The notes under the pieces are model-generated. The model saw nothing but the letters and a program-made list of their open reading frames with translations, was not told the DNA's origin and did no database searches. A DNA stretch of 64,000 nucleotides from SXXH01 sp041165735 (lineage in GTDB: Bacteria > Planctomycetota > UBA1135 > GCA-002686595), in the NCBI GenBank assembly GCA_046341775.1, contig JBKDQQ010000043.1, positions 6,261 through 70,260 of the forward strand, read 5' to 3'. Position numbers and translations under genes: made by a program. Below, in pieces: positions 50,475 through 58,718 of this stretch (within the stretch, counting starts at the first letter, position 1; each line of letters starts with the position of its first letter).

Positions 50475-52301
50475 TCAAGGCGCCGCGCGCAGCACCACGC
50501 CCGATGCGTCGGCGCCGGTGCCCACCACGACCTCGAGCGCCGCGACGCCCTTCGCTCCCAGGTCGGCGCGCACGCGCACCTTGCCCGGGCCGACCGCGTC
50601 CAGCTCGAAGCGGCCGTCGGCGCCGGCGCGCACCTCCTCGACCACTTCGAGGCCGGGGAGGCCCAGCACATGGGGCTCGGTCCACGCCACCTCGACGAGG
50701 GCCGCGGGCACGCCCGCGCCGGCGGCATCCTGCACGACGCCCCCCAGCTTGCCTCGTCGTTCGCCCACGAGCAGCAGCGTGCCTTCGAACGCGGGCAGCT
50801 CCACGCGCGGCGCTTCGCGGCTCCTCAGTTGCCGCGCGAGGATCCACACGCGCCAAGGACCCGACTCGAGGCCATCGAGCTCGAACAAGCCGTCCTTGTG
50901 GCGCACCTCCTTGGTGCGCACCTGCGACTCGGCCACATCCTTGGCGGGGATGTCGGCGCGCGTCCACGCGATCTGGTAGCGCTGCACCACCATGCCCCGG
51001 TCGTCGACCACGTGCCCGCGCAACCCGTAGGTCGGCGCGAGTTCGATGCGCAGCTCCTCGGAGCCGGGCACCACGTCGCGCGCGGCCTTGTGCACCACGC
51101 GTCGGCCGCCTTCCTCCAACGCATGCTCGACGACGAGTTGCAGCGGCCGCGCGACGAGGCCGCCGATGCGGAAGCGCCCGGCTTCGTCGGCGGCGAGGCT
51201 GCGTTGCGGCGCCAACTCGACTCCATAGGCGCCCTTCTGGGTCCAGCGCAGGACGGCGTGGGGCGCGGGGCGGCCATCCGCGAGCACGATGGCGCCGCGC
51301 AGCACGAGTCCGTCGGCCAGCACCAGATCCACGCCTTCGATCGTCCGCGCACCGGGAGCCACCTGCACCTCGCGCGCCTTGCCGATGTACCCATCGAGCA
51401 CCGGGGCCAGCCGCAAGGCTCCCGCAGGCACGCCGGAGAGTTCCCACGCCCCGTCCGCGCCGGTGCGCCGCGCGGCGCCCGGCAGTTCCAGGAGGATGTC
51501 GAGCAGCCCGTCGCTGAAGGCGTCGATGCGCGCCTTGTCGACGGGCTGGCCCCGTTCGTCGACCACTCGTCCGCGCACGATCGCGCCTGGTTCGAGGAGG
51601 ATCTCGACCACCACGACCTCGCGCGCGCGTGGCGCCAGGTTCTCGCGGCGGAACGGCACCCACGGCGCGATGGAGGCCTCGAGTTCGAAGGCATGGTCCG
51701 TGGGCAAGCCGACGAACACGGCGCGGGGCCCATCCGCGGGCGGCGCGCCCGCTTCGACGGCGGCCACGCGCTCGAGTCCGAAGCCCGAGCCGCTCGTGGG
51801 CAGGCCGTTCAAGCGCAGCCGGGCGCCGACGAACAGCGCGAGACGGGCCGCCTCGGACTCCGGCGCGCGGAAGCGCAATTCGAGCACGCCCGCAGGCTTC
51901 GCCTCGATCACGAAGCCGTCTTGCGCCTCTCCGCGACGCCAGCGGGCCGGCTCGGGGCTGCAAGCGAAGCGCGACTCCAGCGCGAGCAGCGCCCGGGAAG
52001 CGCCGTGCGGCAAGTCGAGCGCGAACGATCCGTCCGCCGCGCAAGCGGCGCGGGCCAGCTCGACGCCACCCTCGCCGCGCGCCACGACCGCGGCGGGATC
52101 GTCCGCGGGATGGTCGTCCGGCAAGCGCACGCGACCGGCCAGCCGCACGGGGCCGTGCGTGTCCTCGTGGCGCGACGCGGGTTCGGCGGCGTCGGGCCGC
52201 GGGCCGGGCAAGCCGAGGCAAGCGACGAGGAGCAGGCCGATCCGGATGGCGAGGAGGGCGCCCCGCGGGCCGGAACTCGTGCGTTGGGAAGGCGTGGACA
52301 T
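50475..52301 (-). CDS. Exported carboxypeptidase-regulatory-like domain protein
   Basis: A 608-residue protein with a signal/anchor (LLAIRIGLLLVACLGLPG) and several beta-sandwich domains. Recognisable units are GRVVDERGQPVDKARIDAF, TGADGAWELSGVPAGALRLAPVLDGY, VLADGRPAPHAVLRW and GHVVDDRGMVVQRYQIAW. These domains resemble those of the giant protein at 27135-30872 and are likely to be extracellular stalks or binding modules. There is no catalytic motif. It sits between the convergent beta-lactamase homologue and the sigma factor and ends 46 bases before the latter's stop, on the same strand. Confidence 0.78.
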   Translation of the reverse strand: MSTPSQRTSSGPRGALLAIRIGLLLVACLGLPGPRPDAAEPASRHEDTHGPVRLAGRVRLPDDHPADDPAAVVARGEGGVELARAACAADGSFALDLPHGASRALLALESRFACSPEPARWRRGEAQDGFVIEAKPAGVLELRFRAPESEAARLALFVGARLRLNGLPTSGSGFGLERVAAVEAGAPPADGPRAVFVGLPTDHAFELEASIAPWVPFRRENLAPRAREVVVVEILLEPGAIVRGRVVDERGQPVDKARIDAFSDGLLDILLELPGAARRTGADGAWELSGVPAGALRLAPVLDGYIGKAREVQVAPGARTIEGVDLVLADGLVLRGAIVLADGRPAPHAVLRWTQKGAYGVELAPQRSLAADEAGRFRIGGLVARPLQLVVEHALEEGGRRVVHKAARDVVPGSEELRIELAPTYGLRGHVVDDRGMVVQRYQIAWTRADIPAKDVAESQVRTKEVRHKDGLFELDGLESGPWRVWILARQLRSREAPRVELPAFEGTLLLVGERRGKLGGVVQDAAGAGVPAALVEVAWTEPHVLGLPGLEVVEEVRAGADGRFELDAVGPGKVRVRADLGAKGVAALEVVVGTGADASGVVLRAAP

Positions 52302-52347
52302 CGACGTGGAACCGCGTTGCGGCTCCGCGATGTTGCCAAATGCGGGA

Positions 52348-52953
52348 CTAGTCGAGGTAGTCGTACCCGCGACCCGCCTGGGCGGCGCGCTCGCGCAGGG
52401 ACTGCCAGCGCTTGGCGACGGTGTCCTTCAACAGCCCGAGACGCTCTCCCGCCTCGTTGTAGGTCAGCCCTTCGAGCCCCACGTGCATGAACATGGCGTA
52501 TTCCTCGGCGTCGAGGGAACGCGCCCATTGGAGCAGCGCCTGCACTTCCTCCTCGCGTGCGAGGCGGCGGCAAAGGGTCGTGGCCGAATCGGGCGCCTCG
52601 TGCAGGACTTCGCCGCGCGCCGCGGCGTTGTAGTCGTTGCGCGTGCGCCGCAGGCACTCGAGCACCACGTTCTTGGCGATGCGGAAGAGCCAGGCGCGGA
52701 ACGGCGTGGTCTCGGGGTTCCAGGTGTGGAAGCGCTTCCAGGCGCGGCACCAAGTCTCCTGCGCGATGTCGAGCGGGTCGACGGTCTCTCGCAAGGGTCC
52801 GGACACCTTCAATTCGCACCATGCCACCAAGGCGGGCGCGACGCGCTCGCACAGCTCCGAGAAACGCTTGGCGTCCCCCTGCGCGGCGGCGCGCGCAAGG
52901 TTCTGTGTCGTGTCTTCGTAGGGAATCCCGTTCCCGGAAGGAGAACTGTGCAT
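52348..52953 (-). CDS. ECF-type RNA polymerase sigma factor
   Basis: A 201-residue sigma-70 family protein of the extracytoplasmic function group. The region 2 segment is DPLDIAQETWCRAWKRFHTWNPETTPFRAWLFRIAKNVVLECLRR, with the region 2 core and the DNA-melting part. Region 4 carries a helix-turn-helix (LTYNEAGERLGLLKDTVAKRWQSLRERA). No signal or anti-sigma is adjacent. The start is 50 bases from the divergent Ser/Thr kinase start. STK-coupled ECF groups are known in planctomycetes, where the kinase is thought to modulate the sigma factor; assignment to such a group is by arrangement only. Confidence 0.9.
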   Translation of the reverse strand: MHSSPSGNGIPYEDTTQNLARAAAQGDAKRFSELCERVAPALVAWCELKVSGPLRETVDPLDIAQETWCRAWKRFHTWNPETTPFRAWLFRIAKNVVLECLRRTRNDYNAAARGEVLHEAPDSATTLCRRLAREEEVQALLQWARSLDAEEYAMFMHVGLEGLTYNEAGERLGLLKDTVAKRWQSLRERAAQAGRGYDYLD

Positions 52954-53003
52954 GGTGGCGGTTCCCGAGGCGTCTCGGATGGCTACAGTCTATCCTAGGT
53001 TTG
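52954..53003. promoter_or_regulatory. Bidirectional 50-base spacer of the sigma factor and kinase
   Basis: Only 50 bases separate the two divergent starts, so their promoters overlap or are back to back. On the plus strand TATCCT (52991-52996) could be a -10 box for the kinase, but spacing to its start is very short. ECF autoregulation is plausible but no conserved motif was identified. Confidence 0.4.
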
Positions 53004-56000
53004 GTGCTACCCGACGACGAAGCCCGGCTGGCGGACGTGCTCGACTTCGTCGAGCAGTACGAAGCGGATCGCGCTCGAGGCGTGGAACGCACGCTGGCGC
53101 AGTGGCTGGAGCGGTTTCCGCGCAGCCAATCCGAAGTCGCGGCCGAGTGGCTGGCCCTCGTCGAGGGTCGCGCGAAGGTCGCGCCTGCGAACAAGGCCGA
53201 CTCCGGATCCGAACAAGTGCGTAGCGGCGCGGACGAGGCACCGAGCACCGCGCGGATCGGCAGGTACGAGCTGCTGCGCGAGCTCGGCCGTGGCGGCCAA
53301 GGCACGGTGCACCTGGCGCGCGACACGCGCCTGCACCGCAACGTCGCGCTGAAGGTCTTGTCGGGCGGAGTCGACGCGCTGCAGTCGAACCGCATCGAAC
53401 GGCTGCGGCGCGAGGCGGAAGTCATCGCGCGGCTCGACCATCCGTCGCTGTGCGCCATCCTCGACGCGGATCTCGCCGCGACGCCGCCTTGGATGGCGAT
53501 GCGGCTGGTGCAGGGGGAGACGCTCGCCTCCGCCTTGGTGCGCGCCAAGCGCGTGGGCGCCACGACCGTGGGCGGCATCCCGTTGCCGCCGCGCACCGCG
53601 GCCGAGGTGCGGGCCGTCTGCGCGTTGTTCGAGCGCGCGGCGCGCGCGTTGCACGTGGCCCACGAGTCCGGCATCGTCCACCGCGACGTCAAGCCGGGCA
53701 ACCTGATGGTCGACGGCGACGGCAAGCCCGTGCTGCTCGATTTCGGCATGGCCGAGGACCGCTCGCTCGACCACCAATTGACGATGCATGGCGACGTGTT
53801 CGGAACGCCGGACTACATGGCGCCCGAACAAGTCGATGGTCGCAGGTCCGAGGTCGGCCCCGCCACGGATGTGTGGGCGCTGGCCGCCAGCCTGCACGAA
53901 GCGCTCACGCTCGAACGCCCGTTTCAACGCGACTCCCTGCCGGCCACATTCGACGCCATCCGCAAGGCGCCGGCGCGCAGGCCCGGCGACGCCAACGAGG
54001 CCGTGGGGCGCGACCTCGACGTGATCGTGGCCACGGCGCTGGAGAAGGACCCCGGGCGCCGCTACGCCACCGCCCTCGAGTTCGCCGAGGATCTGCGGCG
54101 CTTCCGCGAGTTCGAGCCCATCCGCGCCCGACCGGCGGGATGGATGCTGCGCCTGGCGCGCTGGGCGCGCCGCAACCCGGCCATCGCCACGGCGAGCTTC
54201 GGCGGCTTCGCCGCGCTGGGCACGGGCCTGGGGATCACGTTGCACCTGTTGGCCCTGGAGCGCGCGGCGCTCTCGAACGCGCTGGGACGGCATCTGGCGC
54301 AGCGTGCCATCGCGGTGCTGGAGGAGGACGGTTCGCGCGCCCTGCTGCTGGGCGCCGAAGCGATGGAGCGCGCCCCCAACTGGATGACGCGCGGCACCCT
54401 GTCGCGCGTGCTGGAGGCGAACTTCCTCGAACGACGCTTCGTGCAGCCGCAACCGGCGCGCTTGTGCAACGCGATCGCCGTCTCCCCCGACGGGGAGCTG
54501 CTCGCCATGGCCTTCGACGACGGCACCGTGCGCGTGGCGCGCCTGTCGGATGGACTCGACGTGGCCCAACGGCGTTTCGTTCTCGCGCCGCGGGACATCG
54601 CCTTCGACGACTCTGGCGAGCACCTGTGCATCGCCCTCGACTCGAGCCTGGAATTGTGCTCGACGTCCGATCTGGGCACCAAGTCCGCCGTCGACCTGGG
54701 CGTGGAGGTCGAACTGGTCTCGTGGGCGGGACAACGCTGGATCGTCGCCGCGGGCACCTGGTCCGCCTTGGACAAGGAGACACTCGCCGACGAGGGTTCG
54801 GTGGCCCCGTTGCGCGGGCCGGCCCGACATGTCGAGCTGCGCGTGTTGCGCGAGGGCGCGAACGCAGGCCGCATCCGACTGCTGCTGCTCGATGACGGTG
54901 CGCACGTCGTGGAACTGGGCGAGGACGCCTTGGGCGTGCTCGTGGCCCGGGAACTGGAGGCCGTGCCGCAAGCCCTGACGGCCTCGCTCTCCTTCGATGG
55001 CGCGAGCTTGGCCAGCTCGTCGGCGGAGGGCGACATCCGCCTGTTGCATCTCGAAGCCGGCGCATCGACCGCTCCGGGCTCCTTGCGACTGGACCCGCCG
55101 GCGAACCTGTTGGAGTGGGCCCCGGGCGGCGACTGGCTGGTGCTGGGCTGCAATCGGGGCGAGGAGGACAGCAGGGCGTGGGCGCTGGATGCGGCGAACC
55201 TGCGGCTGGTGCCCCTGCCGGGGCACCAGGGCAAGCCGCTGGACTCCGTCTGCCCGACCATCGAAGACGGACGCGTGTGGACGACGGGCGGCGACCTGAG
55301 CTTGTGCTTGTCGGATCTCTCGACAGGCCAGGAATTGGCGCGCACTCGTCTGGTCCTGCGCGCCGGGTACATGACGGCCACGCAGGATGGTGCGCGCATC
55401 ATCCTGCGCAGCACGACCGGGACCACCATCCAAGTGATGCATGCGGGATCTCGGCCGGACGCCTTGATCCTGTCGGGGCACCGCGGGGCCATCCGGCTGG
55501 GAGGATTCGGCCCCGATGACCGCAGCGTGCATGCCATCGACGCTACCGGGGAATTCCGCATGTGGGACGCGGCCACCGGAAGGTCCATGGCGATCGTTCC
55601 GTCCAAGGCGCCACTGCGGTCGGCCCTGCACGACGCGCGCAAGCGGCATGCTCTGGTGGTCGATGTCCAAGGCGGACTGGCCAGCCTGGACTTGACGGAC
55701 GGTACGCGGTCGTGGTCCCTGGATTGGGGCGCGCCCGTGCTCGCGGCGGACATCTCCGTCGATGGTCGAGCCGTGGCAGTCGTGGACGCGCAAGGCGCCT
55801 GGTTGGCACGACCGGATGGAACGCGCACCGCGCTGGTCGCGGGGGAATTGCGCGGCGCCTGCTTCGACGCCAGCGGCGAGTTGGTGCTCGTCTTCTCCAA
55901 CCAGGACACGGCAACCATCCACCGCACCGCCGACGCGACGCCTGTAGGAGCCTGTGTTTGGAATCCGCGCGGCGGCGCCTCGGGCGCCAGCAAGGCCATC

Positions 56001-56552
56001 CCGCTGGGCGATGGCTGGGCGATCCACTGCTCGAACCTGCTGCTGCGCTACTACGACCGGCAAGGTCGCGAAGTCCACCGGGCGATGCGCGTGCCGGAAG
56101 CCGCCACTCTCAAGAGCACGCGCGACCAGCGGATCCTGCCCGTGGGGCGCTCCGGGCGAGCCTTGCGTCTGATGCAGCCCGGCAGCGACGAGCCCGTTTG
56201 GCCGCGGGTGCATCCCAATCAACCCATCGTCGCCGCCGACATCGACCCCGTGGGCCGCATGCTGTGCGCCATCGCCAGCGACCAGTCCCTCATCTTGAGC
56301 GACATGCGCGATGGCAGCCCTTGGCTGGAGCGCAAGCTGGAAGGGGCTGCAGCCACCGCCTGCGCGCTGTCGAACGATGGTTCAAGGCTGCTCGTCGGCC
56401 AAGCCGACGGACATGTGCGCGTGCTCGATTGCGACCCGGAGAAAGGCACGCGCAGCCGCCTGCCGCGTCCGCTGGATGAGTGGGAACTGCAGCGTGAACG
56501 CGAGTTGGCTCTCCCGCTCGAGTTCACGCCCGCGCTTTCGTTCTCCAAGTAG
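53004..56552 (+). CDS. Membrane-spanning Ser/Thr protein kinase with a WD40-like C-terminal propeller
   Basis: An 1182-residue protein beginning at GTG 53004. Kinase motifs are complete: P-loop LGRGGQGTVHLA (about residues 93-104), Lys in NVALKVL, HRDVKPGNLMVD (from residue 226), DFG (from residue 246), GTPDYMAPEQ. One transmembrane helix follows near residues 393-415 (TASFGGFAALGTGLGITLHLL), and the remaining 750 residues form a large WD40-like propeller with repeated AVSPDGELLAMAFDDGTVRVARL-type blades. The N-terminal 80 residues resemble the linker found in other planctomycetal kinases. The GTG is preceded by TTG; I chose GTG because upstream sequence lacks homology. Divergent from an ECF sigma factor, which it may regulate (inference). 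Confidence 0.9.
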   Translation: MLPDDEARLADVLDFVEQYEADRARGVERTLAQWLERFPRSQSEVAAEWLALVEGRAKVAPANKADSGSEQVRSGADEAPSTARIGRYELLRELGRGGQGTVHLARDTRLHRNVALKVLSGGVDALQSNRIERLRREAEVIARLDHPSLCAILDADLAATPPWMAMRLVQGETLASALVRAKRVGATTVGGIPLPPRTAAEVRAVCALFERAARALHVAHESGIVHRDVKPGNLMVDGDGKPVLLDFGMAEDRSLDHQLTMHGDVFGTPDYMAPEQVDGRRSEVGPATDVWALAASLHEALTLERPFQRDSLPATFDAIRKAPARRPGDANEAVGRDLDVIVATALEKDPGRRYATALEFAEDLRRFREFEPIRARPAGWMLRLARWARRNPAIATASFGGFAALGTGLGITLHLLALERAALSNALGRHLAQRAIAVLEEDGSRALLLGAEAMERAPNWMTRGTLSRVLEANFLERRFVQPQPARLCNAIAVSPDGELLAMAFDDGTVRVARLSDGLDVAQRRFVLAPRDIAFDDSGEHLCIALDSSLELCSTSDLGTKSAVDLGVEVELVSWAGQRWIVAAGTWSALDKETLADEGSVAPLRGPARHVELRVLREGANAGRIRLLLLDDGAHVVELGEDALGVLVARELEAVPQALTASLSFDGASLASSSAEGDIRLLHLEAGASTAPGSLRLDPPANLLEWAPGGDWLVLGCNRGEEDSRAWALDAANLRLVPLPGHQGKPLDSVCPTIEDGRVWTTGGDLSLCLSDLSTGQELARTRLVLRAGYMTATQDGARIILRSTTGTTIQVMHAGSRPDALILSGHRGAIRLGGFGPDDRSVHAIDATGEFRMWDAATGRSMAIVPSKAPLRSALHDARKRHALVVDVQGGLASLDLTDGTRSWSLDWGAPVLAADISVDGRAVAVVDAQGAWLARPDGTRTALVAGELRGACFDASGELVLVFSNQDTATIHRTADATPVGACVWNPRGGASGASKAIPLGDGWAIHCSNLLLRYYDRQGREVHRAMRVPEAATLKSTRDQRILPVGRSGRALRLMQPGSDEPVWPRVHPNQPIVAADIDPVGRMLCAIASDQSLILSDMRDGSPWLERKLEGAAATACALSNDGSRLLVGQADGHVRVLDCDPEKGTRSRLPRPLDEWELQRERELALPLEFTPALSFSK

Positions 56553-56829
56553 CGTCTGGCCCGCGGCCTTCGACCAAGTTCGCAGGCCCTGAGCCAACGT
56601 GGGCGTAGACAGGCAACGATTCCCGAGTCATTTCACCCAGAATTCCGGAATTCGGTTCCAGTCATTTCAGGAGGAGTCACCAAGGACCGGCGAAGCGCTC
56701 CGCACTTTCTGGCCATGGTTCCCGCGGACCACGACCAGGCGCGCCGATGCCCGAGGCCATCAGCCTCGACCGACAGCAGTACCCGACGCTCCCTCCCACC
56801 TGCGACCCCCTACGGTTCAGTTCGACATC

Positions 56830-58578
56830 ATGACTACCACCACGCGGAATGCTTCACTCGTCCTGGCGCTATGCGCCCTGGCCACGCCACTCGCCCAAGG
56901 ACAAGGACAAGGACAAGTGCGCCTGTTGGGCTCGATCGATTGGCGCAACCACTCGGTCGGCCAACTCGACGGCTTCGGCCAATCCCCCCTTTCGGAAGGC
57001 GACGTGTTGACGCCCGCAGGCAACGGCTTCGGCCCCATGCCGCGCATGGGCGTGCATCGCAATGGCGCCTCGATGGGCCTGCCGAATGCCACCGGGAGCA
57101 ACGGACATGGCCCCGGTGCTGGTCCTGGAGTGGACATCGACGCCTTGTCGACCGGCAACGAGATCCCCATGCGCGTCGCAGGTCCTGCCGGTGCAGGCTC
57201 GCGCCTCTACTACTCGGTCGACAAGAACTCGCGTGGCGTCTCCGGCCAGGGCCAGATGCTGAACCGCCGCCTGCGCGGCGAGGCGCAGGCTCGTGAAGCC
57301 GGCAGCGACATCTACACTCCCATCGCGGTGCTGGTCGGTCCGGTGGGGCCGGGCGGCACGCCTCCGAGCTCGGTGCTCGTCTTCGACGGCGATGGCATCC
57401 CCGGCGCCGGCGGCGGGACTGCCCGCGGACTGGGCCTGCAGGAACCGAACATCCCGGGCACCGTGGACACCGGCGACGATCTCGACGCGCTGAACCTGAC
57501 CCCGATGGATCCCAGCGAGAAGCTGTTCTTCTCGGTCGACGGCACGATCATCGACCCCTACACCGGCCTCGCCGGCAGCAATACGGCCAACACCTTGGGC
57601 GTGTCGCCCGCCGCCGTCCTCCGTCGCCAGGGCTCCGCGCTGGCCGTGTACGCGACGCCGGCGCAGTTGGGCCTGGATCGCGCCGGCTTCGGCACGGACG
57701 ACCTCGACGCGCTCCTGCTGTGGGACAACGGCGACGGGATCTACACCCCGAGCCAAGGCCCCAACGATTGGGTCGACGCCAACGGCAACATCGTGGGCGA
57801 CATGCTGCTCTTCTCGGTGCGCCGCGGCTCGAGCGTGGTGGGTCGCCCGGACTCGCTGTTCGGGATGCCGATCGAACCGGGCGACATCCTGATGGCCCCG
57901 GTCAATGGCGGCACGGAACCGGCCATCTACCTGTCGGCCGAGACGCTCGACCTGAGCACCGCCCGCACCTCCGGCTACGCCGACGACGTCGACGCCCTCG
58001 CCATCACGCCGCAGTCGTACTACGACTGCAACAAGAACGGCATCGAGGATGCCGTGGACATCGCCACGGGCGCGTCGGTCGACATGAACCACAACCAGAT
58101 CCCCGACGAGTGCGAGGACGAGTACACGAAGAGCTGCTTCTGCTCGGCCGGCAGCAGCCCCTGCGGGAACGACGACCCGACGGCCGGCTGCCGCAACTCG
58201 CTGGGCGTCGGCGCGAGCCTCGACCCGAGCGGCTCGACGAGCGTCGCCACGGACGACCTGGTGCTGGGCGCCAGCCGCATGCCGCCCGGCGCGGTGACGA
58301 TGCTCTTCGTCGGCTCGCGCGGCAATCCGGTGGCCTTCGGCGACGGGCTGCGCTGCATGACGAATGTCGTGCAGGTGGGCATGCCCAACGCGGACGCCTC
58401 GGGCAACATGGTGGTCGGACCCGGCATGGGCTCGCTCGCCTGCACCTGGAACGGCGTGGGATGCTTCGACCCGGGTGGCACGCGCCGCTTCCAGGTCTGG
58501 TACCGCAACGCGGTCGACTTCTGCACGCCGAGCACGTCGAACCTGACGAACGCGGTGGATGTGACCTTCACGCCCTGA
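56830..58578 (+). CDS. Secreted calcium-binding-type protein, planctomycetal
   Basis: A 582-residue protein with a cleavable signal (SLVLALCALATPLAQG) and a few Gln-Gly codon repeats just after it. The body has no recognised enzymatic motif and alternates Gly/Asp-rich strands with small residues. At about residues 396-424 it has DCNKNGIEDAVDIATG and DMNHNQIPDECE, the DxNxNGIxD / IPDECE pattern seen in dockerin-like calcium-binding modules of planctomycetal secreted proteins. After it come Cys pairs (SCFCSAGSSPC, GCRNS, CMTNV). ATG 56830 is 277 bases from the kinase stop. The function is unknown; cell-surface or matrix protein is a guess. Confidence 0.75.
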   Translation: MTTTTRNASLVLALCALATPLAQGQGQGQVRLLGSIDWRNHSVGQLDGFGQSPLSEGDVLTPAGNGFGPMPRMGVHRNGASMGLPNATGSNGHGPGAGPGVDIDALSTGNEIPMRVAGPAGAGSRLYYSVDKNSRGVSGQGQMLNRRLRGEAQAREAGSDIYTPIAVLVGPVGPGGTPPSSVLVFDGDGIPGAGGGTARGLGLQEPNIPGTVDTGDDLDALNLTPMDPSEKLFFSVDGTIIDPYTGLAGSNTANTLGVSPAAVLRRQGSALAVYATPAQLGLDRAGFGTDDLDALLLWDNGDGIYTPSQGPNDWVDANGNIVGDMLLFSVRRGSSVVGRPDSLFGMPIEPGDILMAPVNGGTEPAIYLSAETLDLSTARTSGYADDVDALAITPQSYYDCNKNGIEDAVDIATGASVDMNHNQIPDECEDEYTKSCFCSAGSSPCGNDDPTAGCRNSLGVGASLDPSGSTSVATDDLVLGASRMPPGAVTMLFVGSRGNPVAFGDGLRCMTNVVQVGMPNADASGNMVVGPGMGSLACTWNGVGCFDPGGTRRFQVWYRNAVDFCTPSTSNLTNAVDVTFTP

Positions 58579-58718
58579 TCCCCGGGCCACGCGTCCCGTC
58601 GCGGGCCCCACGAGGCCGCGAATGGACGCGATCCTGGTGGATGGATCGCGCGCCCCGCCCCATGCCCGGTACGCCGGCCGCATGGCGCGGGGCGCGCCTG
58701 CATGGCTAGGATCGTGGC

